From Ricordea florida (taxonomy: Eukaryota > Cnidaria > Anthozoa > Corallimorpharia > Ricordeidae): a stretch of DNA of 64,000 nucleotides. The position numbers and the translations under genes are program-made. How positions within the stretch are numbered: the first letter of the stretch is position 1; every line of letters begins with the position of its first letter. Shown here one piece after another: positions 8,073 to 19,070 of the stretch. The stretch is from contig OX453279.1 in assembly GCA_949710005.1 (NCBI GenBank), positions 15,040,756 to 15,104,755 on the forward strand, written 5' to 3'. The notes under the pieces were generated by a model, which was not told the DNA's origin, ran no database searches, and saw nothing but the letters and a program-made list of their open reading frames with translations.

Positions 8073-9308
8073 TTAATAGACTATTTCCTTTAGATTGGAA
8101 TTCATAACCGCCATTACTGCATCAGCAACTACAAACATATAACAGGTAAGGGCCCCTGTCCCACCCTTTTGGCGATTAATTTCAAGCTTGACCCCATCAT
8201 GAGTGTTATTTAGGGCGAAGCCACTACCATGGATATCATTATCGGGGTGGGTCCTCAAATCAATCCACAAGGCGAATTTGTCTGCATAGAAATCCTCTAT
8301 TCCAATGGAATCACTCAACCCAAAGCGTTTAACAGCGGATCTCCATGAATCAGTCGGCATCATCCCCTTGAGATAGCGGCGGTTTGGCACCCCATCGACA
8401 GCTATATTGATAGATGTTATCTTCGGGTTCGCGAACCTTTCAGAATCTCTATTCCCAGCTTCATAACCATCCACGAAGAGAAATAAAATTCCCGTCATGG
8501 ATCTTCTGGAGACATTTATATGTTCGTTAATCACACCATCATTAGGTTTGGAGATTGTGAACGTTTTGTGTAAGATTATGTTTTCATACATGAACCCCTT
8601 CCCCACTTGATAAGAAGTCAGTGCTTCCCGCGCTAAATAATCACTTGATATGCAGGAATACTCCAGCTCGATGTTCGTGAGTGTGTAATTTGGTGGGGCC
8701 GTAGCATTCGAATAGACGACGATATCATCGACTGGGGCTAGAGTGATTTCAAATGTTAACGGATGTGGTAACGCCCTTGGGTAGAAAACCCCATGGTCTC
8801 TAAGGATTGGATGATCTAGGGGTATACAATACTTCTTATTGTAAGTTGTCGCTAGACTAACCTCCTTTGTATCTGAAGTGTCTTTATCCCCAGCATTCGT
8901 TCGAAGTTTCCGCATATTATCAGATGAGATACCTTCTCTCAACCTATTTCCACGATCCACCTTTGATAGGTATAAATCATGATATGTTTGAAATAAATCA
9001 AATCTCTGAGTGTCCTGAAGAGATTCTCCACCGAAAAGAACTCTAAGCCTTGAAATGAGATTCCTTCCTACATTATTAACGAGAGTGTTATTCTCATGAC
9101 CTGATACATTTAGATCAAAGAGAAGGTATACACTACCCGGTACTATAACTATGTTCTCTGATAGTTTTGGAATATTGATGTACAATGTCTCACCGGGATT
9201 AGCAGATGAAGGGGTGAATGAGATTCGATTCAATGATGCTTCCGCTTTCAAACCCTTCGATTCTCGAGGAATACGGTTTGGATCTATAGTTTTTGGTATA
9301 GTTGCCAT
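8073..9308 (-). CDS. Major capsid protein candidate (A)
   Basis: This 411-residue beta-rich protein has no membrane segment and is the largest intact structural candidate. The segment VNNVGRNLISRLRVLFGGE followed by an F-Q-T-Y-H-D-L segment occupies the place where Polinton double-jelly-roll capsids have V-N-N-x-x-H-S-L. The rest alternates short strands and loops through to the C-terminal VADAVMAVMNSNLK. I assign it as capsid from size, composition, position directly before the packaging ATPase, and knowledge that this family recurs in cnidarian elements. Fold prediction has not been done. The B copy has lost about 200 internal residues. It is transcribed divergently from the integrase with only 26 bp between them. 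Confidence 0.7.
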   Translation of the reverse strand: MATIPKTIDPNRIPRESKGLKAEASLNRISFTPSSANPGETLYINIPKLSENIVIVPGSVYLLFDLNVSGHENNTLVNNVGRNLISRLRVLFGGESLQDTQRFDLFQTYHDLYLSKVDRGNRLREGISSDNMRKLRTNAGDKDTSDTKEVSLATTYNKKYCIPLDHPILRDHGVFYPRALPHPLTFEITLAPVDDIVVYSNATAPPNYTLTNIELEYSCISSDYLAREALTSYQVGKGFMYENIILHKTFTISKPNDGVINEHINVSRRSMTGILFLFVDGYEAGNRDSERFANPKITSINIAVDGVPNRRYLKGMMPTDSWRSAVKRFGLSDSIGIEDFYADKFALWIDLRTHPDNDIHGSGFALNNTHDGVKLEINRQKGGTGALTCYMFVVADAVMAVMNSNLKEIVY

Positions 9309-9334
9309 TTAAACATACGAAATCTTATTTTTAA
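9309..9334. promoter_or_regulatory. Short divergent promoter between capsid and integrase (A)
   Basis: Only 26 bp separate the start codons of two divergent genes. The gap holds TTTAAAAATAAGATTT on the minus strand and TTTAAACATACG on the plus strand, so each gene has a TTTAAA element within about 25 nt of its start. The same arrangement occurs in Element B (19033-19070). A two-way promoter is inferred. Confidence 0.5.
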
Positions 9335-10324
9335 ATGAATAAAGAGAAGATTTTAAGCCGAATATATTACTCACCTTATGGGTATTGGAAAGGATATGAT
9401 GCTATACCTAAATTAGCAAGTGCAGCTAAAGTGAGTGTGGATGCTGCAAGAGAGTGGTTGGAGAGACAGGCATTATGGCAAATATATCTTCCACCCCCGA
9501 GTTACATACCAAGGCCTCATTGGGTCGTTGATAAGCCGAATCAGATTCATCAGGCGGATCTATTATTTCTGCCTCATGATACAGTGAGACGAAGGACATA
9601 TCGTTATGCACTGGTTGTGGTTGATGTTGCTTCTAGATATAAGGGTGCTGAGGCATTAACTTCGAAGGATAGCGGGGAAGTGTCCAAGGCTTTTGAGAGG
9701 ATCTATTCTCGTAAATTACAGTGGCCGCATACATTGATGGTGGATCCTGGTAAAGAATTCATCGGTAATGTGACACAGTTGATGAACAAGCATAAAGTTA
9801 CTATTCAGAGAAGTGAAGCAGGAAACCATCGAGCACAGGCTTTTGTTGAGAGAGCTAATAGAACGATAGGTGAGAAATTATTTAGCCATCAATATGCGCA
9901 GGAGATGGTGAGTGGTGATAGGTCTAGAGTTTGGGTGAATAGGTTGCCTGCTATTATGAAGACTTTGAACAGCGAACCGACACGTATCACAGGTAAAGAA
10001 CCTGAGAAAGCTGTGAAAATGAAAGAGATTGATATTAAACCTCTAGAATACAAGCGACCTGTGGGATTGGATGAGAAAAAATTACCCCCAGGAGTTCAAG
10101 TTAGATATTTATATGCTCCTGGCGAGTATGAGGGTGGAGAGATACGAAGAGCTACAGAACCTATCTGGAGCCTTGAGGTCTATGATATATCTAGAAGTGT
10201 TGTTTCACCAAATCAACCGGTTTTGTACTATTTAGATGTAGGGCCGAGGCGAGGATTTGTCCATGAGGAGCTTCAAGTTATGCTTGAAGATACTGAATTA
10301 CCTCCTGATAGCGTTCTGAAGTGA
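9335..10324 (+). CDS. Retroviral-type integrase (A)
   Basis: This 329-residue rve-family integrase has an N-terminal helical region (residues about 1-60) in place of a clear zinc site. The catalytic triad is D75 (HQADLLF), D137 (MVDPGKEF) and E172 (FVERANR), so the last two are 35 positions apart. The C-terminal third has no chromodomain, unlike the D integrase. It would cut target DNA and join the element ends; the 5-bp duplications of A and B fit this. The frame is open and all three acidic residues are present. Its 3-prime end overlaps the end of the PolB gene on the other strand by about 50 bp, an arrangement kept in B and C. Confidence 0.93.
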   Translation: MNKEKILSRIYYSPYGYWKGYDAIPKLASAAKVSVDAAREWLERQALWQIYLPPPSYIPRPHWVVDKPNQIHQADLLFLPHDTVRRRTYRYALVVVDVASRYKGAEALTSKDSGEVSKAFERIYSRKLQWPHTLMVDPGKEFIGNVTQLMNKHKVTIQRSEAGNHRAQAFVERANRTIGEKLFSHQYAQEMVSGDRSRVWVNRLPAIMKTLNSEPTRITGKEPEKAVKMKEIDIKPLEYKRPVGLDEKKLPPGVQVRYLYAPGEYEGGEIRRATEPIWSLEVYDISRSVVSPNQPVLYYLDVGPRRGFVHEELQVMLEDTELPPDSVLK

Positions 10325-13037
10325 CCGTGTGCAAAGGTGTGGATCCCATCCTCCATTATCACCCTTTTGTCATCTTCGTGTGATAATGCAACCTTATTAA
10401 CAGTCTCTGTGTAAATATCATGCAGATGACTTCTGATAACATTCATTTTCCTCCTCTGTGGTTGTTTATTGAAAAGGCAGTCCTTGTAATCATCGAAACC
10501 TATTGTCTTCTTCACGACCACTCTCTTCACACCCTTGCATTTCTTTTCTCCCCATCCTTCATCCATTTTGTATGCGTAAAGTTTGGGTCTCGGGCCTACA
10601 AATTCCGTAATTTGTTGACCTCCTGCTTCATCCTTAAACATGCTTATGGCTTTCTTATTCACTCCTACCTCGATGTTGGATAGACGGTCTTTAGGGTAGT
10701 TGCTGCTATCAAACATGTCTTTCACGTGCGGGCTGATGTCCTTATAAAAGTCTTTCGTTTCTATCTCGTAGGTGAGAGAGTCAGTATCTGTGAACAACAA
10801 CTTAGCTCTTCCACCATATTTAGGTTTGATGAAATTGTAGTGGAAATCATACATTAACGTCTTGCTGAGATCCAGAATGCACATGCCTAAGTAAATGGGT
10901 TTATCGAAGACCAACTTTGTTTTCTTCATGTGAATAGCAACTAGATTCTCACAAAAGATTGTGCGGTGATGATAGTTCGGCTTTGATATTAACTTACGTG
11001 CCTGCGATTTATTCGTAACCAAACGAATGTCTACCCTGTTTCTGATGTTTTCCATAGTCTTTCCAAAGACAGAGTTATTCAACAACTTGAAAAAATCTTT
11101 CTCAAAGTCGTTAGTTGCTTTTACCCTTAGGTCAGTATTCAAGTCGATGTAAGGCTTTAGCCACGCGGACTCTTTGAATGTGATGCCCTTATGAATCTCT
11201 TTGACTTTTAGTCCAAGACTTTCATAAACTTTCAGGTTCTCACGGTGAACTACATACTTTGTCTTGTTGTTGAGGTTTGGGATTAGCTTATCAACGTTAT
11301 CTACCTTAACCTTCTCCGGGGCTAATGGATAGTCGTTGTGCAAGTCATGAAGGCGGTACGGGTATTCCAAGTCAACTTCTAGTATGCATGGATGGTCTTT
11401 CCAGTTTATTAGCTCTTGGTCAGACATCCATCTAAACCCATGAGTTGGTATAAGTTTAGTCATTGCCCAACCGTATAAACCGTTTGCGTCGAGATATGTG
11501 ATATACTTCGTGGGTAAGGTTGAGTCATATTACCTCATGTATGGGTTGTTGGCTTTACCATACCTAGTAGAGATCATGGAGACTCCGCCTCGAATGCCTT
11601 TCTCAATCATAAGTAGCATGTCGGGGTCTCTCAAAAGTTCCAACTTCACCTTGGTAATTTTCAAAGCGGCGTCCCATGCTAATCCAGGTGCTGTATAATA
11701 CCATGCAGGGTCCAATCCATAGTTCTGCAGACAGACATATCTAAAGTTCTCGAAGACATCGGCTAACAGTAGTACATCCGTCTCAAGGTAGAGGTTGTGA
11801 TAGTCCCGCATAGATTTCATCTCAAAGGTTTCCCACACATTTTGAGCATGTTGATAATCTTCCTCCGATATATCAACGTCGTTAAGTTTAGAGTGGAAAG
11901 CCTCCTTTGACGGTAATTGGGTAGCGTTGAGTTTACTGAAGCTATCAAACCAGTCGTATGGAAATACCCCCTTCCTAACTAAGAGCTGGAGTCTTTCCCC
12001 TTCATGGAAACTCGTGAGGTTTCTGAAAGAAGATCGCGGTAGATTCTTTACTAAACTGTCGAGGCCCGTTGACATAAACTTAAAGCTGTCAATAAACCCT
12101 AATATCTCGTTTAACATCCACTCGTTTTCCTTCTTTGTTCGTAAATGTGTCAACGACAACCTGCTTTGTGAATGAAATGTACTTTTCCTCGTTATTGGGT
12201 ATGCAATTTATCTTGCCTTCTGATATTCCCAGGTTCTTGATAAATAGGTGTGAATCATATCCAGATAGGTTGTGAAAGATGACTGGGAAGAACTTTAGGA
12301 TTTTATATTTAAGGTTGCATTCTTTATGTGCTGCACCTCTGTACTTTCCTGTAAAGTGACAGTGATCCAAAACCTTGTCTTCTCCTAATTCAACCTCGCA
12401 AATGTGACAGTGTGTTGCATTGTTATGGGTGATTATATCCCTCTTGCTCATCCTCACATTCTTAGGGAACTTGAATTTATTGTAAATGTCCTTAATATCT
12501 GACTCTAAATGTTCTACAAACATCTTCGGGATATCTTCGTGTGGGGATTCAGCTGTGTGTCGTACAAGCTTGGGTGGAAATATGTTGTTGTCAAAGCACT
12601 TGATTAGGTAGCAGAAACCTGATGGCTTATGCTTCTGATATTGCTTAGTAAAGCTTCTACTCTCATCTGGGGAACATGTGTCTATGTTCTCTAAGTAGCT
12701 TTCAAAGTCGGCATAGAAGGCAAAGGGAACTTGCATCTTTTAGTTGTAATTTTTGAAACTAATGTACTTCGGGCTTCCATCGTCATTCATAGGCATTTCC
12801 ACCTTAACTGCTTCATGATTGAGGCAATATTCAAGATGTCTTTCTAACGATAGTTTTGACTGGAATGAGTTTAGACATATATAGCAAAATAAACGCTTGT
12901 GTTGGTGGTTATTAACTTCAGATGATAACAGTCTTGACATATTCTTAATCCAGCAGTAGTGATTTGTTTCATCGTTTGATATGAGAAGTAAGTTGATCAC
13001 GTGAGCTTCACCTTTATTAGAGATCCTTAATGGGGTG
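10273..13037 (-). pseudogene. PolB of A, C-terminal part (exo, EndoVII-like, polymerase)
   Basis: This is the larger part of the A polymerase, separated from its N-terminus by Element B. In coding order it has a C2H2-like finger (YICLNSFQS, about 12890), exonuclease I with DFE (about 12700), and a recombination endonuclease VII-like insert (C-x2-C, DHCHFTG, CN; about 12318-12420). Exonuclease II (FHNLSGYD) and III follow, then polymerase motif A (LDANGLYGWAM, about 11490), motif B (NNSVFGKT) and motif C (DTDS, about 10780). Breaks are TAA at 12740-12742, a frameshift near 12130 and TAA at about 11530. The C-terminus overlaps the integrase 3-prime end. It copied the element from a protein primer when intact. 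B and C carry a different PolB architecture. Confidence 0.88.
13033..13037 (+). repeat. Target duplication of Element B, left copy (GGGTG)
   Basis: These are five bases directly before the B terminus, identical to 26331-26335 on the other side. The reading frame of the A PolB continues across the site when B and one copy are ignored, which confirms the boundary. Confidence 0.92.
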
Positions 13038-13430
13038 TGTTGTATGATGGAGGAGTTATCGACCGATTTCTAGTAATTCTCTGTTAATTTATGGTAATTA
13101 TACCAGGATTTTATTTTATCAGAGATTTTATCAGAGATTTTATCAGAGATTTTACCAAGAAATTAATTTTGATATCAGAGATTTTATCAGAGATTTTACC
13201 AAGAAATTTCTTAGTTAATAAAGTATCACCAAATAAAAACTTGAATTTTTTAAAAAATTAATTATTGGTTTAAAAAGATAAAATAAATATCAATAAATGG
13301 ACGAGAAATCAGTCAAACAATTGAAAAAACTCGCCAAAGAGCAGGGTATTCCAAGATATTATGAATTGACTAGACCTCAACTTATCGAAGCGTTGGGTAA
13401 TGTGACAGACCTCAGAACTAATACCCCCAA
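13038..13430 (+). repeat. Terminal inverted repeat of Element B, left copy
   Basis: The 393 bases are identical by eye to the reverse complement of 25938-26330. The outer half contains a 12-bp minisatellite (TTTTATCAGAGA units, about 13107-13200). The inner half contains the motif TTTAAAAAGATA, the start codon at 13297, and 44 codons of a SAP-like module. Both terminal genes therefore start with the same protein sequence. Confidence 0.95.
13269..13280 (+). promoter_or_regulatory. Promoter-like motif before PolB (B)
   Basis: TTTAAAAAGATA lies 16 nt before the ATG at 13297. It is in the inverted repeat, so it also precedes the zinc-repeat gene at the other end. Confidence 0.6.
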
Positions 13431-16400
13431 CCAACCACAAAGACCCATTCCAGCCCCTAGAATTAATGATTATCGAAAGGATTTGGACGAACTTTTCGAA
13501 GTGTTGGATATATGGGAACCCACCAGCGAGCTTCCTCAATCCCCACCGATCTCAACACCAGCACCTATAACTAATATCCCAATACCCACCCCTAAAACAA
13601 CGAACAAGACTTTTACTTGGACAAAGAATCAGAGATTTAAAGTGGCGGACCGAGTTAAGTTTTATGAATCGTTTACGGATCTCACCAACCAGCCGCAAAG
13701 ACCCATCCCAACCCCTAGAAAAAATATCCCCAAACTTACTAATAACAGACAACCCCAACCCATCCCAGCACCTAGAACTAATATCCCCAACCAGCCACAA
13801 AGACCCATACCTAAAACAACGAACAAAACTTTTACTTGGACAAAGAATCAGAGATTTAAAGTGATGGATCGAGTTAAGTTTTATGAATCGCTTACGGATC
13901 TCACCAATAAAAATATCCTCAAACCGATAAAAAATATCACCAACCAGTAGCAAAGACCTATCCCAGCCCCTAGAAAAAATATTCCCAACCAGCAGCAAAG
14001 ACCTATCCCAGCCCCTAGAAAAAATATTCCCAACCAGCAGCAAAGACCTATCCCAGCCCCTAGAAAAAATATTCCCAACCAGCAGCAAAGACCTATCCCA
14101 GCCACACGTACTAAAAAAGCTGAACCAAACAAACGACGACCTCCAACAACCCTTATAGTCAGACCACTAAAACCACCAGTTACTGAAGCTGAATTGGATG
14201 AAAGGGAAGCACAAAACCCAAATCGTCACGAAGTTAATGCTGATCTGAATAATGACTTATCAAACATGATTTTTAACGAACTCAGACCGGAAATAGAGAT
14301 GCGTTCAAGGATTATTTACAGTTTTACGGCTAGAATTTATCGTGGGGGTGGAGAAATAGTTGATTATGTGAAAACCATTCGTGGTGAGGGGGATTTTACA
14401 AGTTTATCCAAAATAGAGGCTTATATCGAAAGGTGTGAGAACAAAAGGCTAGATTTGGAGAATGCTGAAGTGTGGAGCAGCGCATACCTACCAGCAACAG
14501 AGGTCGTTGAAACCCCAGGAGTCTTCCAAGGTAGGGTTGAGTTCACTAAGATAACAGTAAAAGTAATTCACAGCAACGAACCTTTAATGGGGTGTGGACC
14601 CTTACCAGATTGGTTACATAACAAGAAATGTATTCACCCCGTCGATGATAAGAACGACAATCTATGTGTCTGGAGGTGTCTCGCTATTTACATGGGCTAT
14701 CGTGATGAGAACCCTAGACCGGCCAAGGACACCACCAGAAAGGCACTAAAACTGGCCCGAGATTTTTATGATAACCGAAAAATGCAAGTTGCAGACGTGC
14801 GACCAACGAAACTTGTTGATTTTGAGGGTATTGCTAAGAGGTTTTCTGTTAACATCCGTCTGTACGAACCAGAAGACCAAAAGGTTTGGAAACTAGTGTT
14901 CGGGAAAGACCAGTTCAAAACGAATTTACCATGTGTAGATATCGGACTATATAATGGACACTGTTTTTACATCAAGAATATAGAGCTGTTAACTGAACTC
15001 TGGGAATGTTCTGGATGCCAACAAAGATTTAACAGACATGATAATTACAATAGACACGTTACAGAAAAAAGATGTTCAGGAGGAAAGACACAATTGATAT
15101 GTAAAGGGGAAAAGTTCAAACACATCATGACCAGTTCAGAAAAGGTGTTTTATGGAGGTAATACCCAATTTAGTTATGTTGGGTGTCGATGGATCGAAGA
15201 ACAGTCTAGACATATAGGTAAACATATTCATCACGCTCTCTGTGGGCATGGGGGTGAGCGGTGTGTGAAGAACGGTAAAAAGGAGATTTTTGTTGATGGA
15301 TACGAGCCGGAGACTAAGACCGTTTTTCAATTCTATGGGTGTAAATGGCACGGCTGCCCCTGTTCAAGTTACGATGAAACTAGATACAATAAAACTCTCA
15401 AAATTGAAAAGATGATCAAAGACTTGGGGTATAATGTTGTATCGGTTTGGGAGCATGAAAAACCTGAATTAAGTGATATGATACTTGAAAAGAAATTTAC
15501 CCCATACCCATGTTTTATTGTTTACGATTTTGAAGCATCGCTCTCCAAACTTTCTCAACAGATGACTGACGACCTAACTTTCAGTAACAAACATATTCCA
15601 GTTAGTGTTGCTATCATCGATAATTTTACAAACGAACCCACCTTTCTTGTAAACTCAAACCCAGAAGAGCTTATCAAAGACTTTATTACAGATTTAGAAC
15701 ACCGTCGGAAAGCTATTATCGAAAAAGTTACAAAAGAATACCAGCTTCCTGATGAAGATTCTATTTCCAAGAACGTGTTAGAGCAGTACAGAAAGTGGTG
15801 TAATCAAGTTCCTGTTTTAGGGTTCAATAGTGGGAAGTATGATATAAATATGATCAAAAAACATTTTGTAAAACACATGACCGAGCAAGCTGGAGAGATT
15901 TTTGTGGCAAAGAAAGAGAATAGGTATATGTTCCTGACAACTGACCATTTTAAATTTTTAGATGTGATGTCCTACTTAGCTCCAGGACTCTCTTTTGATA
16001 AGTGGTGTAAAGCAAACAACTGTAAAACACAAAAACTTGTCTTTCCTTATGAATGGTTGGATAGTTATGAGAAGCTTTATCACGTAGGTCCTGTGGAATA
16101 TGAAGACTTTTACTCAAGCCTCTAACAGAAAATCACAGTGTCTCGTGAAGAATATGAAGAATTTAAGATCGAATTCAAAAAGCGGGGTTGTGTTAACATG
16201 ATGGATTGGTTGCGGGATTATAACCTAGGTGACGTTGTACCTTTCGTAGAAGCTTTGGAAAAGACACGGGAGCAATATTACCCAGATGAAATTGATATAT
16301 TAAAAGATGCTGTATCTATCCCAGGTATCTCAATGATGTATGTGCTTAATAAAGCCATAAAAAAGAAAAAGAGAGACGAGCCTGCCTTATATGCTCCAGG

Positions 16401-18041
16401 TAAACCTTGCTTTCACAAATGTGCTAAGACTTGTAGTAAAAAGGATTGTAAAGAGTGCTCCAAGGTAAGGAAAGAATGTACCGAATGTCCTAAAAACAAG
16501 GCTTATGAACTCTTGAAAACAGGTATGGTTGGAGGGCCTAGTATTGTGTTTACCCGCTATGTAGAGAAAGATAAGACAAAGATTCGCCCCCATAAATATA
16601 AAGACCCAAAAACTTGCAAGTCTGTCGGTGGTTATGATGCAAACAGTTTATATCTAGACTGCTCGGGTCAAGAAATGCCCTGTGGTAAAGAGGAATTCAT
16701 TGAGGCTGAAAACCCAATAGATTCTGAATATGTTAACAAGGTTTGTGAAGACATTCTCGCTAACAACCTTTTCGGATTTTGTCAAGTGGATATCCATGTC
16801 CCTAACAATCTCAGAGAGAAATTTGAAGAGTTTTCACCGTTGTTCGTTGTAGATAGTATTCCAGAAGATCTAGTCCCTGAACATATGAAACAATACCAAA
16901 AAGACACTGGCAGAAAAACTCTAAAAGGTACTAAAAATTGCTTGGGGTGACTAAGGCGAAGAAGATCTTACTATATACACCCCTACTGAAATGGTATATT
17001 AATCATGGTTTAGAGGTAACAGCTGTACACAAGATTTTAAAATATGTACCTGGAAGACCTTTCAAATGGTTCCCAGACGAAGTCAGTAGCGCTAGAAGAG
17101 ATGGTGATATCGAGGTTATGACCGCAAAGTTACGTAAAGCTGTTAAGGACAACAAGAGAGATATTGTCGACAGTATTATGAATGAATTAAAACAATTCCC
17201 TTCTATAGCCCCCTTGATTGAAGATAACAAAGACATTCAAGTGTTGATTGAAGACCTACATTCCAAGTATGAAGGTTGTAAAGAACTGGGCGATACTTAC
17301 AAACTAAAAGGAAATTCATTCTACGGAAAAATGATCGAAGATCTCGAAAGACACACAAAAACAAGATATACTAAAGACGAGGTCGAGGTTGATAAAGCCT
17401 TCCGCAGCCCCTTCTTTGAGGATCTGGAAGTAATCAATGAAACATATGAATTAAAAGAACGAAAACGACAGGTAAACGTAAATCGACCTTATCAGTGTGG
17501 TATAGCTGTATATCAACTGGCTAAACTTCGCATGTTGCAGTTTTACCACGACTTCCTTGATAAATATGTCGATCGAAGTAATTTTGAACTAATTCAAATG
17601 GACACCGATAGCCTGTACATAGCTCTTTCGGATGAAAATTTTGACAAGATTATAAAACCTGAATTACAAAAAGAATACTTTAGTGGGGGGAAAGAAAAAT
17701 TCCTATCAACCTCAAAATACCACGACAAGACACCCGGGCTGTTCAAGCTGGAGTTTAAGGGGGTCCGAATGATTGCTCTTGCACCAAAATGCTATTACGC
17801 CGAAGACCCGAACGGAAAAACAAAGTTTAGTTGCAAAGGAACCTCCCAAAAGCAAAATGATATGACATGGGATCGATACTGCGAAGCTTTGAACGGGGCG
17901 AAAGATAAAGCTCAAAATACCGGCCTTAGAGTTAACAATAATCAAATTGTAACATACACTCAAAATAAATTAGGATTGAGCGCCTACTACGATAAACGTA
18001 TTGTGGCAGACGATGGAATTCACACAGAGCCTTTGTATTAG
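13297..18041 (+). pseudogene. Protein-primed DNA polymerase B of B
   Basis: The gene starts with the SAP-like module (MDEKSVKQLKKLAKEQGI). Next comes a proline-rich tract with repeated PIPAPR motifs, including 45-bp DNA repeats at about 13935-14105. An OTU-like segment follows (DNLCVWRC about 14660, GHCF about 14960), then a C2H2 finger (about 15005), a nuclease-like block (VDGYEPET, then WHGCPC), exonuclease with DFEA (about 15530) and FNSGKYD, then motif A DANSLYL, motif B KGNSFYGK and motif C QMDTDSLY. Breaks are TAG 13948-13950, TAA just after 16123 and a one-base shift near 16937. The intact relative is C 59032-63870. The last codons converge on the integrase, one base apart. Confidence 0.92.
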
Positions 18042-18042
18042 C

Positions 18043-19032
18043 TCATTTCATCACAGAATTAGGCGGCAGCTCAGTATCGTCTGGTACAACCTGAAGTTCT
18101 TCCCTCACAAAACCACGCCTCGGTCCATCTAGTAAATAATACAACACTGGCTGATTAGATGAAACCACACTACGTGATATATCATAAACCTGAATACTCC
18201 AAATAGCATCCGTAGCTCGTCTTCGTTCACCACCCTCAAGTTCACCGGGAGTGAGTAAGTATCTAACCCTGACCCCAAGCGGCAGCCTCACCTCATCAAG
18301 TCCAACAACTCGCTTATACTTTGGAGGATCAATATCAACCTCTTTCATTCTTATAGCTTTTACAGGCTCTTCCCCAGTTATTCTCGTTGGTACACTATTC
18401 AGAGTTTTCAAAATAGCTGGTAATCGTTTCACCCATACTCTAGATCGATTATCACTAATCATTTCTTGTGCATATTGATGACTAAATAGTTTTTCTGATA
18501 ATGTTCTATTTGCTCTTTCAACAAATGCTTGAGCTCTATGGTTTCCAGCTTCAGACCGTTGTATGTTTACATTATGTATGTTCATAAGTTTTGTCACATC
18601 ACCCATAAATTCTCTTCCAGGATCAACAATTAATTTTTTAGGATATTTTAACTTTCTAGAGTAAATATTACTGAAGGCTTTGGATACCTCATGACTTTCT
18701 TTTGATGTTAATGGTTCACCATCTTTGTATCGACTAGCTATATCAATCACAACCAGAGCATATCGATATGTCTTTCTTCCTACTCTATCATGTGGTAAAA
18801 ATAATAGATCTGCTTGGTGAATCTGATTCGGTTTATCCACAGTCCAGTGCGGTCTAGGGATATACTTTGGAGCTGGTAGATAGATTTGCCATAGAGCCTG
18901 TTTCTCAAGCCATCTTTTAACCTCAGCTTCACTAACTTTTGCTTTTTCAGCTAATTTAGTAATTGCAGAATACCCTTTCCAATATCCATAAGTTGAATAG
19001 TATATTTTTGATAGCACGCTTTCGTTACTCAT
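18043..19032 (-). CDS. Retroviral-type integrase (B)
   Basis: This is a 329-residue open frame, the same length as the A integrase and with the same triad positions (HQADLLF, IVDPGREF, FVERANR). The PRPHW segment before the catalytic core and the GPRRGFV segment near the end are also shared. It joins element ends to target DNA. It is convergent with PolB (one base apart) and divergent from the capsid gene (38 bp apart). With the terminal repeats, it is the best-preserved mobility component of B, and could have moved B even with other genes damaged. Confidence 0.93.
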   Translation of the reverse strand: MSNESVLSKIYYSTYGYWKGYSAITKLAEKAKVSEAEVKRWLEKQALWQIYLPAPKYIPRPHWTVDKPNQIHQADLLFLPHDRVGRKTYRYALVVIDIASRYKDGEPLTSKESHEVSKAFSNIYSRKLKYPKKLIVDPGREFMGDVTKLMNIHNVNIQRSEAGNHRAQAFVERANRTLSEKLFSHQYAQEMISDNRSRVWVKRLPAILKTLNSVPTRITGEEPVKAIRMKEVDIDPPKYKRVVGLDEVRLPLGVRVRYLLTPGELEGGERRRATDAIWSIQVYDISRSVVSSNQPVLYYLLDGPRRGFVREELQVVPDDTELPPNSVMK

Positions 19033-19070
19033 TTAAAAGAATACTCCACCTATCTTTAAAATAAAACATT
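19033..19070. promoter_or_regulatory. Divergent promoter between integrase and capsid (B)
   Basis: The 38-bp gap contains TTTTAAAGATA on the minus strand (19051-19061), 18 nt from the integrase start, and TTTAAAATAA on the plus strand just before the capsid start. It parallels 9309-9334 in A. Function is inferred from position. Confidence 0.55.

Noticed and set aside
13935-14105. Regular 45-bp direct repeats that could suggest an array such as CRISPR
   Set aside because: The repeats abut with no spacers and are in-frame codons of the proline-rich part of PolB; the genome is eukaryotic.
13309-14132. Long minus-strand frames opposite the B PolB start
   Set aside because: They are mirror frames of the proline-rich coding repeats and have no independent conservation in A or C.
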